Shown here: in pieces, positions 33,300 to 44,862 of the stretch
Position numbering within the stretch: position 1 is the stretch's first letter
Layout: the number at the start of each line of letters is the position of its first letter
Source of the DNA: Piliocolobus tephrosceles
Lineage: Eukaryota; Chordata; Mammalia; Primates; Cercopithecidae
DNA length: 64,000 bases
Assembly: GCF_002776525.5 (NCBI RefSeq)
Contig: NC_045441.1
Coordinates: forward strand, 130,057,402-130,121,401
Reading direction: 5' to 3'
Translations under genes and position numbers: made by a program
Notes under the pieces: model-generated
The model's database searches: none
Seen by the model: only the letters and a program-made list of their open reading frames with translations
Told to the model about the DNA's origin: nothing

Positions 33300-33735
33300 T
33301 GTTTTTGTGTGTTTAATATCTCTGATGCCGATTTTCAAATCTGTGCTTTGCTCTTGTGTTTGATCCTTAGGTATAGATATGTTTTTATGAGATCTTGCTT
33401 CCCACTTCACAGAGAAAATATAGGCTCTAAGATTTGAACTCTGTAGCTTCAAATTGCAACTATAAACTTCTATGCATTTTTGTTCATTCTTACCTCCTTT
33501 CCTGCCTCGCAATATGAAGTGTTGCTCTTTTTGCGTTTGATGTTTTTGACTGTTTCCTTTTTCTTGAAAACATCTGTTGCTTTAGATGTCATGACGCTAC
33601 ATACTCCTGCTTCTTTTCTTGAAGGCCAGTTCTTCCTTGGTTTCCTTAATGGGATCAGTTTTGACCATCTGCAGTTTAACTTTTTGTGTAACACAGGGCT
33701 CCATTCTTTGCCTATTTCTTTTCTTACAGAACTTG
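33300..33735. other. Unassigned intergenic sequence
   Basis: Plus-strand open frames of 117 and 66 codons cross this stretch and run into the LTR; no domain recognised. Confidence 0.4.
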
Positions 33736-34090
33736 TCTCAGTCAGTTCAGGCCACTATAGCAAAGTACTACAGGCTGGGTGGCTTCAAAACGACAAAAAT
33801 TATTTCTCACAGTTCTTGAGGATAGAAGTCTGAGATCATGGTGCCAGCATGGCCAGGTTCTGGTGAGGGCCCTCTTCTGTGTTACACTCTGCCGTCTTCT
33901 TATTGTGTTCTCACATGGCAGAAAGAGGACATGAGAGCTCTCTGGGGCCCCTTTTTATAAGGTCACTAGTCCCATTCATGAGGGCTTCATCCTCATGACC
34001 CTCCAAAGCTATTGCCTCCTAATATTGGGGATTATGATGTTAGTGTATGAACTTGTTGTGGGGGGAACACAAACATTTAGTCCATTGCAG
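33736..34090 (-). mobile_element. MaLR-type solo LTR (MST/MLT1-like)
   Basis: On the minus strand: TGGACTAAATGTTTGTGTTC, CTCATGAATGGGACTAGTG, AGAGAGCTCTC and GAACTGTGAGAAATAATTTT, the MaLR LTR order ending in the polyadenylation region. No internal part. Confidence 0.7.
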
Positions 34091-34898
34091 AACTCCTTCT
34101 ACCCTCTTACCCGTTCCACTGGTTTTATTTACAGTAATGTTTCCCCCTGGCCTCAATGTGTTGTATCCAACTAGTTACTAGTTGTCTGCACCTGAATATA
34201 TTACAAACACTGCCAAACTGGCAAGTCCCAAACTGAGCTCTACAATTCCCACTTTCTGCTTCATCAGCTACTCAACCTGTAATTTTAAAAAATCTCAATT
34301 AGTTACCACCTTTTGACTTTATTATTTAAAGACAAATACTAATTCTATCCTTTATTCTCTGTTGCAGATATAATATAAATATTTCAGTGAATCCCTGTAA
34401 TCATTTTTAGTAATTGAGTTCAGCTACTTCAGAAGTTTTTCAACAGCAGATTGGTAAATGTATATGTCTTCACTTTCACATCTTTCCACATTAGGTGTCC
34501 TCTACTGAAGGAAAATATGAATATTTCCCTTTTATTTATTACTTTGATACTTCTCTGGCTATCTCAGTTGCTCCTGGGTTTGAAGTTCTGGTTTCAACAT
34601 CTGCCTTCATCATTTCCTTACACTTTTATTTTAATAGCTCATTATTAGATGATTTAGGCCAAATATTTATTTAACATTTTATAGATATATATGATTTAGA
34701 TTGCTAGTATATATGTCAATCACAGTTTATATATTTTTATACATTAAAGTAACCTAATGGCTTAGGAGGCAAATATTCTAATTATTCAGGGATGCTTATA
34801 TATATATATATATATATGTATCTCTCTTACATTATTCAGAATTAGTGTGGTTTTGTAGATGGTACTGTTCATGTAAGAATTTCTCTTCATGAATGTAG
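34091..34898. other. Unassigned sequence with (TA)n
   Basis: No gene recognised; (TA)n at about 34797-34817. Confidence 0.4.
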
Positions 34899-35036
34899 GC
34901 TGGGTGTGGTGGCTCAAGTCTGTAATCCCAGCACTTTGGGAGGCCGAGTTGGGAAGATCAGTGTAGGTCAGGAGTTTGAGACCAGCCTGGCCAACATGGT
35001 GAAACCCCATCTCTGCTAAAAATACAAAAAATTAGC
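34899..35036 (+). mobile_element. Alu left half, plus strand (part of inverted Alu chimaera)
   Basis: GGCTGGGTGTGGTGGCTCAAG to AAAATTAGCT, where it stops abruptly and joins a minus-strand Alu. Confidence 0.9.
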
Positions 35037-35274
35037 TCCTCCTTCAAAAATTGAACCTCTACCTCCCAGATTCAAGCAATTCTCCTGCCTCAGTCTCCTG
35101 AGTAGCTGGGATTACAGGTGTCTGCCACCACACCCAGCTACCTTTTCTGTATTTTTAGTAGATGCAGTTTTTACCATGTTGGCCAGGCTGCTTTTGAATC
35201 CTGATCTCAAGTGATCCACCCACCTCGGCCTCCCAAAGTGCTAGGATTACAGGCATGAGCCACTGTGCCCGGCC
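35037..35274 (-). mobile_element. Alu 5' part, minus strand (part of inverted Alu chimaera)
   Basis: Starts in mid-element at about AACCTCTACCTCCCAGATTC, with no poly-T or tail-side 60 bases, and runs to CCACTGTGCCCGGCC. Confidence 0.9.
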
Positions 35275-35329
35275 TGTCCGTGTAACTCTTAAAGATATTT
35301 AATCCAGATCACTCACTGCCTATTTGAGT

Positions 35330-36040
35330 ACTAATTACAATTTAACTACATTTACACATCATTTTGGGAAAATTGACTTATCTAGTTTTTACAAATAGAT
35401 GTTTTTACAAATTGATGTTATCGGGTACAAATAGACAGTAAAATGGTTACTAAAGTGAAGCAGATTAACATCTATAATGTCACATAGTTTCTTTTTTGGT
35501 GACAAGAGCAGCTAAAGTCTACTTTGTTGTTTTAAACAAACGTCCCTAATACAATTTTATTAACTTTGTTTTTTGTTTTTGTTTTTTTGAGTTGGTGTCT
35601 TACTCTGTCGCCCAGGCTGTTGTGTAGTGGCACAATCTCGGCTCACTGTAACCTCCGCCTCCCAGGTTCTAGCAATTCTCCTGCCTTAGCCTCCTGAGTA
35701 ATTGGGATTACAGGTGCCTGCCACCACACCCAGCTAATTTTTTTTTTTTTTTTTTTTTTTGTATTTTTAGTAGAGGTGGGATTTTACCATGTTGGCCAGG
35801 CTGGTCTTGAACTCCCCACCTCAGATGATCCACCCACCTCGGCCCCTCAACGTGCTGGGACTACAGGCATGAGCCACCATGCCTGACCAATTTTATTAAC
35901 TTTAGTCTTCATGTACATTAAATCTTGAAACTTGTTCATCCTGCATATCCACCGCTTTGTATCTTCTAATCTACATCTCCTCAGTTCCTCTCCTATGTTT
36001 TAATACTAGTCTTCTCATCCAAGCACGTGAATGCTTTCCC
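35330..36040 (-). mobile_element. LINE-1 3'UTR fragment, antisense
   Basis: AGCAGATTAACATCTATAATG, GGTGACAAGAGCAGCTAAAG and TCTAATCTACATCTCC are reversed L1 3'UTR landmarks. Interrupted by the Alu at 35567. Confidence 0.65.
35567..35888 (-). mobile_element. Alu, minus strand, with internal T23 run
   Basis: TTTTTTTGAGTTGGTGTCTTA to CCACCATGCCTGACC. The mid-element T run (35738-35760) is expanded to 23. Confidence 0.94.
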
Positions 36041-36043
36041 TCT

Positions 36044-36184
36044 CTTCCTTCCTTCCTTCCTTCCTTCCTTCCTTCCTTCCTTCCTTCCTTNNNNNNNNNN
36101 CTTCCTTCCTTCCTTCCTTCCTTCCTTCCTTCCTTCCTTCCTTCCTTCCTTCCTTCCTTCCCTCCCTCCCTCCCTCCCTCCCTC

Positions 36185-36247
<63 letters not shown>

Positions 36248-36278
36248 TCATTCTTTCTTTCTTTCTTTCTTTCTTTCC
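36044..36278 (+). repeat. (CCTT)n-(CCCT)n-(CTTT)n microsatellite with a 10-N gap
   Basis: Over 230 bases of pyrimidine tetranucleotide repeats in three phases. N at 36091-36100 marks an unresolved length. The open frames across it (runs of Leu-Pro-Ser-Phe) are artefacts of the repeat. Confidence 0.97.
36091..36100. other. Assembly gap (10 N)
   Basis: Ten undetermined bases inside the (CCTT)n array. Confidence 1.
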
Positions 36279-36349
36279 TCCTTTTTTGATACAGAGTCTT
36301 GCTCTATTGCCCAGGCTGGAGTGAAGTGGCACGATCTTGGCTCGTGCCA
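36279..36349 (-). mobile_element. Alu 3' fragment, minus strand
   Basis: TTTTTTGATACAGAGTCTTGC to GATCTTGGCTCGTGCC; only the tail-side ~70 bases. The microsatellite adjoins its A-tail side. Confidence 0.85.
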
Positions 36350-36359
36350 CTAATACTTA

Positions 36360-37660
36360 TACTGTTTTTCCTCTCTTACTGAAGGTACTAGACTGTTCAA
36401 GACAGTGTTAAGTAATAACACTGCTGATATAGCATGCTGTTGTAGTTATTAAAATCAACTAGTTATTGATTTTTAATTAAACAATTTTTGATATTTTGCT
36501 ATTTAGGACATTTCCTGTTGGGTTTTGGTAAATAGTCTATTATACTAATAATTTTCTTCTATATCTAATTTATGTAGAAATTTTTGTTAGGAATGGCTAT
36601 TGAGTTATATCAATTATATTTTCATGATCATATATATCATGTAACTTGATATGATCATATAGTTTTCCTCTTAAATCTGTTGATATATTGGATTATATTG
36701 ACAGGTTTTCTGTTAGTCAACCACCTTTAAAAAATCTTGATTACATTTCTGAATTCAGTGTAATTGTGTGGAATCATGCATATATATATCCATAAATTTA
36801 GAAATGTGCATCTGTACACATGAATGAGACTGAACTACAGTTTCCTGTTTGGTTTGGTTTGGTTTTGTTTGTATTGTCTTTATTGGGTTTAGATTTACAG
36901 TTTGCTGACTTCTTAAAATAAATTGATGGGCTTTTTATCTTTTTTTGAACAGCCTGGAATGGTATAAATCACATTGAGATTTTATGCTCTTTAAAGAATA
37001 GATAAAACTCAGCTGGGAACCCATCTGTCTCTGGTGATTTTTGCAATGTTAGAGTTTAACACTTTTTCAAAATCATCAACCATTATTGTTCTATTTAGGT
37101 TTAGTGTCTTTCTTGGGTGAATTTTGTTTATATAGGAAATCATCTCTTTATCCTTCTGTTTTCAAATTTACTGACACAAAAGTATATATGTATATGTGGT
37201 ATCTCTTTTTTTTTTTTTTTTTTTTGAGACGGAGTCTCGCTCTGTCGCCCAGGCTGGAGTGCAGTGGTCTGATCTCAGCTCACTGCAAGCTCCGCGCCCC
37301 GGGTTTACACCATTCTCCTGCCTCAGCCTCCCGAGTAGCTGGGACTACAGGCGCCCACTACCTCGCCCGGCTAGTTTTTTTGTATTTTTTAGTAGAGACG
37401 GGGTTTCACCGTATTAGCCAGGATGGTCTCGATCTCCTGACCTTGTGGTCCGCCCGTCTCGGCCTCCCAAAGTGCTGGGATTACAGGCTTGAGCCACCGC
37501 GCCCGGCCGGTATCTCTTATAATTATTTTAATCACTTTATCTCTGGTATGTCTCTTTTCTCATTCCTAATCCTATATATGTTTATTCTCTTTATTTCTCC
37601 TTAGTTAGACCTGTAAGAGTTTAAAAATATTATTTGTATTTTCAAAGAACATGTGTTTTA
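36360..37660 (-). mobile_element. LINE-1 ORF2 fragment, antisense
   Basis: Reversed ORF2 landmarks in order: CATATAGTTTTCCTCTTAAA, GGGAACCCATCTGTCTCTGG, CTCTTTATTTCTCCTTAG. Split by the Alu at 37208. May belong with the 3'UTR piece at 35330-36040. Confidence 0.7.
37208..37508 (-). mobile_element. AluY, Old World monkey type, minus strand, with target duplication
   Basis: GAGACGGAGTCTCGCTCTGTC to CCACCGCGCCCGGCC. GGTATCTCTT at 37198-37207 and 37509-37518 is an exact 10-bp duplication. ACCTCGCCCGGCTAGTTTTTT is the cercopithecid-type variant. Confidence 0.97.
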
Positions 37661-38260
37661 TGTTATTAACAGTGGACAATTGACGCTACAAGGCATCATA
37701 TATGTCTGAATTGTCTCTGATGATGAAGAAGGAAATCATAAGAAATACCAAAGAAACATCTTTAAAAAGCCACAGAATATGCAAAGAAAGCAATTATATG
37801 CCAGGCAGAAAATAATGGGGTGAAAGACAAGAAATAAATGTGTTATGTTTAATTCAGTCTTCATTGTCAATTATGAACTCAAAATAAGAACTTTCAAATA
37901 AATGCCATGCCTTTAGCAAACAGGCATGTTCACATAAGCCTAGGCAATGCACCAAGAGCACACTACTGTGGGGGAGAAATGGAATCAAACCTGTACTGAG
38001 AAAGAAAATGTTTCCTCAGTTATCAAGCTATCTTGTCTAAGAGTATTGTGTGGAACAGTGTTCAGTTCTTATTTTGTAGTCAAAGGATGTTCTAAAATTA
38101 ATCTTTATCATCAGCAGATACTAACACCTTTGTTGTAAATTAAATAATAAACCCATAAAGTTTCTAATAAGTTTGAAAACGTTGTTGACCAAAAAGTAGC
38201 AAGAATATGGAGAAAATGGAAACCAGGAGTAATTCACACATATTCACACATAGGCAATGC

Positions 38261-38294
<34 letters not shown>

Positions 38295-38449
38295 CACGCG
38301 TGTGCGCAGCCTCTCTCTGTGTGTATATAGGTAGTCTCTTTGTTAATTTAAAAGTATTAAAAAGTATTATGTATGGTCATTTATAAAACAATCATGTTTG
38401 ATATACTGAAATTTAAGTATCATTAAAATAATTCCATTTCTTTAACTTT
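37661..38449. other. Unassigned intergenic sequence with (TG)n
   Basis: No gene recognised; (TG)n with CG-containing end at about 38265-38308. Confidence 0.4.
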
Positions 38450-38745
38450 TTTGTTTGTTTGTTTTTTTGAGATGGAGTCTCCCTCTGTTGCCCAGGCTGG
38501 GTGCAGTGGTGCAATCTTAGCTCACTGCAACCTCCACCTCCCAGGTTTAAATGATTCTCATGCCTCAGCCTCCCAAGTAGCTGGGATTACAGCCCACCAC
38601 CATGCCTGGCTAATTTTGGTATTTTTAGTAGATATAGGGTTTCACCATGTTGGCCAGGCTAGTCTCAAACTCCTGACTTACGGTAATCCACCTGACTCGA
38701 CCTCCCAAAGTGCTGGGATTACAGGAGTGAGCCACCATGCCCAGT
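38450..38745 (-). mobile_element. Alu, minus strand
   Basis: (GTTT)n tail, TTGAGATGGAGTCTCCCTC, to CCACCATGCCCAGTC. Confidence 0.93.
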
Positions 38746-39183
38746 CTCATTAACTATTTATGGTTTTATTGCAAACAACACTACAAGCTGCTAGAATTAA
38801 GAAATCTGGCATTCTTTGTTGTTGCAACCTTACAAAAGACAGGTAAAATCTCAAGAAAAGAAATCACACATATATACATTAAAAACAAAGCTATTTTTAA
38901 AAATATAGAAACCATGAATTTCATAGAGAGGAACTATAATAAAAGAACCCCACATTAATTAAATACACCATTTAACATACTGCTAACATTACCATCAATT
39001 TCTGCTGATTCTGATCTTTTACTTTTTACATTTAACAATAATAGTTATCACTTATTAGGTTACTAACTGCCAGGCAGTAAAATAAATCATAATCTTATTT
39101 AATCTTCCGAACAACACTGTAAATAAGTATTATTACATATCTTGCCCAAAATTTATTTATATTATTGATCAGAATACCTACAT
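38746..39183. other. Unassigned AT-rich sequence
   Basis: Nothing recognised apart from TTAATCTTCCGAACAACAC-like text recalling a MIR/LINE-2 remnant. Confidence 0.3.
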
Positions 39184-39472
39184 ATCTGGGCATGGTGTCT
39201 CATGCCTGTAATCCCAGCAGTTTGGGAGGCCAAGGTGGGAGAATGCCTTGAGCGCAGGTGTTCAAGACCAGCCTAGGCAACAAAGCGAGACCTCCCCTCT
39301 TCTACGAATAATAATAATAATAATAATAAATCAGCTGAGGGTGATGATATGCTCCAGTCCCAGCTACCTCAGGAGATTGAGGTTGCAGTGAGCTATGATC
39401 ACACCACTGCACCCTAACCTGGGGAACACAGCAGCAAAAACCTGTCTTAATAATAATAATAATAATAATACC
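39184..39472 (+). mobile_element. AluJ, plus strand, with two (AAT)n tracts
   Basis: CTGGGCATGGTGTCTCATGCC to CCTGTCTTAATAATAAT. Both the middle A-rich linker and the 3' tail have turned into (AAT)n. Confidence 0.88.
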
Positions 39473-39550
39473 TATAACATTTCTCAAGTATGAGTTTCAG
39501 TGAATTAGTGGTTCTAGTTTAGTGTACATTCACATTCCAAATATATAATT

Positions 39551-39841
39551 TAGCTGGACACGGTGGCACATGTAATTCCAGCACTTTGGGAGGCAAAAGC
39601 AGACGGATCACTTGAGCTTAGGAGTTCAAGACCAGCCTGGGAAACATGGTGAAACCCCATCTTTACAAAAATACAAAAAATTAGCTGGGCATTGTGGCAT
39701 GCTTCTGTGGTCCCAGCTGCATAGGAGGCTGAGGTGGGAGGATTACCTGAGCCAGGGAGGTCAAGGCTGCAGTGAACCTAGATTATGCCACTGCACTCCA
39801 GCCTGGGTGACAGAGTGAGACCCTGTCTCATAAAACAAAAC
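39551..39841 (+). mobile_element. Alu, plus strand
   Basis: AGCTGGACACGGTGGCACATG to GACCCTGTCTCATAAAAC. Confidence 0.92.
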
Positions 39842-39842
39842 A

Positions 39843-40139
39843 AGGCCAGCTGTGGTGGCTCATGCCTGTAATCCCAGCACTTTGGGAGGCCAAGGTGGTT
39901 GGATCACTTGAGGTCAGGAGTTCAAAACCAGCCTGGCCAATATGGTGAAACCTCGACTCTACTAAAAATACAAAAATTAGCCAGATGTGGTGACACATAC
40001 CTGTAGTCCCAGCTACTTGGGAGACTGAGGCAGGAGAATGGCTTGAACCCTGGAGGCGGAGGTTGTAGTGAGCTATTTCACTGCAGCCTGGGTGACAGAG
40101 CAAGACTCTGTCTCAAAAAAACAAAGAAAGAAAAACCCC
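39843..40139 (+). mobile_element. Alu, plus strand, abutting the previous Alu tail
   Basis: GGCCAGCTGTGGTGGCTCATG to AGACTCTGTCTC; ~10 bases lost near GTGAGCTATTTCACTGC. Confidence 0.92.
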
Positions 40140-40639
40140 ACAAAGAAACACAAAATATAATATAATTTGTTCCTAAAGACTAGCTTGATGATACAATGCA
40201 GCAGCGGGCTTTTCTAGTAACTCTAATGCAGAATTGAGAAAAGTACATAATCCTTTCCACACATATCCACATACCCATACCACCCCCTCTACCTTCAACA
40301 CATCCTCCTTCCCCCTCAGTCCCTTCCTCTCCCCTCCTCCCCCACCTCCTCCTCTCCTGTCATTCTCAGAATTTGTTATCACATCCTTGAAGTCACCTTT
40401 TATTTATCTTCTCAGTGTGAGAGTCACATAGGATGTTTATCAACATACAAGACCCATCTGCACACATGCAACTTAATTTCCCTGTGTTGACTGCTCTTGC
40501 AGAGTTCAGAGTCCAGGCCTGTCCTCTACATGAATTCCCAGCTTGCCCAACCCTCCCAGACTGGTTCCTCTCCTCTAGTTTTACACATTCAGGCAAACGA
40601 AGTGAAGCAACTGAGCAGTCACCTACCCAGGTATTCAAG
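40140..40639. other. Unassigned sequence, C/T-rich near 40260-40370
   Basis: A C/T-rich tract (polypyrimidine on plus) with no simple unit; possibly degenerate LINE-2 leading into 40640. Confidence 0.4.
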
Positions 40640-40717
40640 CCATAAACTTAAAAATCACTCTTGAGTCCTCTTTCTCACTCTCCACAGCACCCCATCCATT
40701 ATGTCTACCTCCAAATC

Positions 40718-41032
40718 TTTTTTTTTTTTTTTTTTTTTTGATATAGTCTCACTCTGTTGCCCAGGCTGGAGTGTAGTGGCGCAATCTCTTGGCTCACTGC
40801 AACCTCCGCCTCCCAGGTTCAAGAGATTTTCATGCCTCAGCCTCCTGAGTAGTTGGGATTTTGGGATTACAGGCGTGCACCACCACACCCAGGTAATTTT
40901 TGTATTTTTAGTAGAGATGGGGTTTCGCCATTTTGGCCAGGCTGGTCTGGAACACCTGACCTCAAGCAATCCCCCCACCTTGGCCTCCCAAAGTGCTGGG
41001 ATGATAGGCATAAGCCACCACCACTCCTGGCC
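40718..41032 (-). mobile_element. Alu, minus strand, nested in LINE-2
   Basis: T24 then GATATAGTCTCACTCTGTTGC to CACTCCTGGCCC. CCTCCAAATCTTT on both sides is the target duplication. Confidence 0.95.
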
Positions 41033-41271
41033 CCTCCAAATCTTTACCCCTAAAACATATCCTGAATCTTTTTACTTCTCCATCCTGTCACTACTGCCAC
41101 ATTATCTAAAGGATCATCGTCTCTTACCTACATACTGTGATAACATCTTAATGGTCTCCTTGCTTTCACTCTTGTCACTTTATGCTCCAGAATTCACCTG
41201 GCAGCCAGATGGTTCTCTAAAAATATCAATCCTTTTATCTTACTTTCCCGCTCAAAATTATCCAATGGACT

Positions 41272-41432
41272 GGGTGTGGTGGCTCACACCTGTAATCCCA
41301 GCACTTTGTGAGAGGCTGAGACAGGAGAATCACTTGAGGCCAGGAGTTTGAGACCAGCCTGAGCCACAGAGCAAGATTCCATCTCTACAAAAAAATACAT
41401 AATAAATAAATAAATAAATAATGTTTTTAAAA
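41272..41432 (+). mobile_element. Alu left monomer with (AAAT)n tail, nested in LINE-2
   Basis: ACTGGGTGTGGTGGCTCACAC to CCATCTCTACAAAAAAATAC. TATCCAATGG occurs just before and again after the tail. Confidence 0.88.
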
Positions 41433-41605
41433 AACAACAACCCTATCCAATGGCTTCCTACTGCGTTTAGAATAAAACCCATACTGCATACCCTGGACTA
41501 AAAGACCCCATATGAACCAGACCTCCTTTCTTGCCTGTCTCACCTTCCAACCAGTTCTCTGGTGTATTTTCTTCACAGTTTGTTTTTCTTCCATCTTACT
41601 TTTTT

Positions 41606-41906
41606 TTTTCTTTTTTTTTTTTTTTTTAGATGAAGTCTTGCTCTGTCACCCATGCTGGAGTGCAGTGGCACGATCTCGGCTCACTGCAACCTCTGCCTCC
41701 CGGGTTCAAGCAATTCTCCTGCCTCAGCCTCCTGAGTAGCTGGGATTATAGGCACACACCACCATGCCTGGCTAATTTTTGTATTTTTAGTAGAGATGGA
41801 GTTTCACCATGTTGGCCAGGATGGTCTGAAACTCTTGACCTCGTGATCCACCTGCCTCGGCTTCCCAAAGTGCTGGGATTACAGGTGAGAGCCACTGCGC
41901 CTCGCC
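41606..41906 (-). mobile_element. Alu, minus strand
   Basis: Poly-T, AGATGAAGTCTTGCTCTGTC, to CCACTGCGCCTCGCC. Confidence 0.94.
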
Positions 41907-42029
41907 CCCATGTTACTTTCTTGCTTATGCTAATATGTGTGTAAGCTTTATGATTTGTGTACCATCTAATGAAGATGACCTGTATATATTTATTACAGAG
42001 GGGCAAACAGAAGTTCTTCTTTGGACACT

Positions 42030-43560
42030 TGACCTATTAAAAGCCTGGGGAAAACCCATACATCTCTGATCAATTCACTTTGGACAAAGGTGTCAAGATT
42101 ATTCAATAGGAAAAGAATAGTATTTTCAACAAATGGTCCTGGGACAACTGTATATTCACATGCAAAAGAATGAATTTGGACCCCCTACTTCACACCGTAT
42201 TCAAAAGTAACTCAAAATGTATCAAAGATCTAAAGGTAAATGTGAAACTATAAATCTTAGAAGGAAACAAAAGTGTAAATCTTTATGACCTTAGATTAGG
42301 CAATGGTTTCTTAAATATGACACCAAAAATACAAGCAACTAAAGAAAAAATAGGTAATCAGGGTCAGGTATGGTGGCTCATACCTGTAATCTCAATGATT
42401 CAGGAGGCTGAGGCAGGAGCATCACTTGAGGCCAGGAGTTCAAGACCAACCTGGGCAACATAGCAAGATCTCAGCACTACAAAAAGTATATATATTTTTA
42501 AAATAGCTAGGCATGGTGGCACACACCTGTGGTCCTAGCTACTCTGAAGGCTGTGTCAGGAGGACGACATGAGCCCAGGAATTCAAGGTTACAGTTATGT
42601 TCACACCACTGCTGTACTCTAGCCTGGGTGATAGAGTGAGACTCTGTCCCCCCCCCAAAAAAAAGAAAGAAAGAAAGAAAGGAAAAAACCCCAAAACAAC
42701 ACAATCTTAAAATAAGCAAAGGATTTGAACAGATATTTCTCTAGAGAAGATAAACAAATGACCAGTAAACACATGAAAAGGTGCTCAACATCACAAGCCA
42801 TTTGGAAAAATGCAAATTAAAACAGCAATGACATACTAACTCATATCAACTAGGATGACTGCAGTTAAAACAAGAATAAAATCCAGAAAATAACAAGTTT
42901 TGGCAAGGATGTGAAGAAAATGGAGCCCTCATACCTTGCTGGTGGTGATGTAAAATGGTACAGCCACTGTGGAAAACAATTTGGCCATTCCTAAAAATGC
43001 AAAGTATAAAGTTTTCATATGACCCAGCAATTCCAAGCCTAAGTATATATCCAAGAGAACTGAAAATATGTGCTCACACAAAAACCTGTACGTGAATGTT
43101 CATAGCAGTATTATTCATAAGAGCAAAAAAGAAAAAACAACCCAAATGTCCATCAGCTGATGAATGTCATACATCCATATAATGGAATACTATTCAGTCA
43201 TAAAAAGGAAGGAAGTGCTGATACATACTACAACATGGATGAACCTAGAAAAATAAATGAAAGAAGTCAGACACAAAAGGCTACATATTTTATGATTCCA
43301 TTTGTATAAAATGTGCGGAATTGGCAAATACATAGAGACAGAAAGTAGATTCGTGGTTGCCAGAGGTTGAGGGGAAGAGGGAATAGAAAATGATCACTAA
43401 TGAGGACAGGATATCTTTTTGGGGTGAGGAAAATGTTCTGGAGTTAGACAGTGGTGATGGTTGCTTAGCTTTGGGAATATGCTAAAAACCATTCATTCAA
43501 TTGTACACTTTGAAATGGTTAAAATGATAAAGTTATGTACATTTTATCTTAAAAATTCAA
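42030..43560 (+). mobile_element. LINE-1 (L1M type) ORF2 end and 3'UTR, plus strand
   Basis: TTTTCAACAAATGGTCCTGGG, AAATGCAAATTAAAACAGCA, ATAATGGAATACTATTCAGTC (ORF2 end), then 3'UTR text GTTGCCAGAGGTTGAGGGG and ATTGTACACTTTGAAATGG, finishing in an A-rich tail. Many stops; inactive. Confidence 0.88.
42362..42695 (+). mobile_element. Alu, plus strand, nested in L1
   Basis: GGTCAGGTATGGTGGCTCATA to GACTCTGTCCCCCC, with a C10 run and an (AAAG)n tail. Confidence 0.9.
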
Positions 43561-44401
43561 AATAAAAAAAATGCCTAGGGAAACTGTCAAGAATTTGGCA
43601 TGTGTGCAAGTCAGCAGCCCAGGGAAGAGGCCACAATAGAAATAGAGATTTAGGGGTGATTGAAATATTGATGGTATGTAAAATGCTGAGTCTGCCCTGT
43701 ATTTGTTGATAATATGATTGAATGTGAAGAAAATTCTATGACCTCTATAAAGCAACTGCTAGAACAAGTAAGTGAATTTAGCAAGGTCCCTGCATATAAT
43801 AAGGTCATATAAAAAATCAGTTGTGTATTTGTATGTATCAAACAATTGGAAAGGAAAATTTTAAAAAGTGCTCCATTTATAATAATAATAAAAAGCATAT
43901 AACATACTTAGAAATGAATTAAGCAAAATATATGTAAAATCTCTATACTGAAAATTATAAAACATGGCTGAGGTAAATTAAAGAAAACCTAAATGAAAAA
44001 ATAATACCATATTTGTGGTTTGGCTGAGTCAATATTGTTAAGATGTCAATTTTCCTCCAAATACATCTACAGATTCAATGCAATCTCCATCATATCCCAC
44101 TAGGCTTTTTTTTCTTTGATTAAAAGCCTCACTCTAAAATTTACATGGAAGCATAAAAGGACCTAGAATATCCAAAGGAATTTTTTAAAAGAAAAACAAA
44201 GTCGGAGGACTAACATTACTTGATTCAATATTTACTATAAGTTTAAAGTAAGGCTTTGTGGTATGGCTATAAGGATCAACAAAAAGGTGACTAGAACTGA
44301 GGAGAAATCTGAGAAACAGAATCACACATATCATCATTTGATTTTCAACAAAGATGCCAAAGCAATACAATGAAGAAAGGAAAATCTTGCAACAAATTAT
44401 G

Positions 44402-44533
44402 GGCTGGGTGAGGTGGCTCACATCTGTAATCCCAACACTTTGGGAGGCTGAGGTAGGAGGATCGCTTGAGCCCAGGAATTTGAAACCAGCCTGGACAACA
44501 ACGGACCCTGTCTTTATAAAAAATAAAAATCAG
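44402..44533 (+). mobile_element. Alu left monomer, plus strand
   Basis: GGCTGGGTGAGGTGGCTCACA to GACCCTGTCTTTATAAAAAA. Confidence 0.86.
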
Positions 44534-44862
44534 GCTGGGTGTGGTGGCTCATGCCTGTAATCCCAGCACTTTGGGAAGCTGAGGCAGGCGGATCATCAGA
44601 GGTCAGGAGTTCAAGACCAGTCTGACCAACATGGAGAAATCCTGTCTCTACTAAAAATACAAAATTAGCCAGGCATGGTGGTGCATGCCTGTAATCCCAG
44701 CTACTCAGGAGGCTGAGGCAGGAGAATCACTTGAACCCTGGAGGCGGAGGTTGCAGTGAGCCAAGATTGCGCCATTGCACTCCAGCCTGGGCAACAAGAG
44801 CGAAACTCCATCTCAAAAAATAAATAAATAATAAATAAAATGAATAAATAAATTAAAAATCA
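44534..44862 (+). mobile_element. Alu, plus strand, inserted in the tail of the previous one
   Basis: GGCTGGGTGTGGTGGCTCATG to CTCCATCTC with an (AAAT)n tail; AAAAATCA precedes and recurs after it. Confidence 0.93.

Larger units (their letters stand above)
40640..41605 (+). mobile_element. LINE-2 fragment interrupted by two Alus
   Basis: AAAAATCACTCTTGAGTCCTC, CACAGCACCCCATCCATTAT, TTATCCAATGG and CTATCCAATGGCTTCCTACTG follow LINE-2 ORF2 order. Confidence 0.72.

Noticed and set aside
35957..36353. Open frames of about 100 codons rich in Leu-Pro-Ser and Lys-Glu-Arg
   Set aside because: Translation of the CCTT/CTTT microsatellite.
37086..37604. Plus-strand open frame of 172 codons
   Set aside because: Spans antisense L1 and a young Alu; no independent coding signal.
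40701..41351. Plus-strand open frame of 216 codons, the longest in the window
   Set aside because: It reads through a minus-strand Alu and LINE-2; the peptide has the typical Alu-derived text (CLSLLSSWD, HHHTQVIFVFLVEMGF). Repeat-derived, not a gene.
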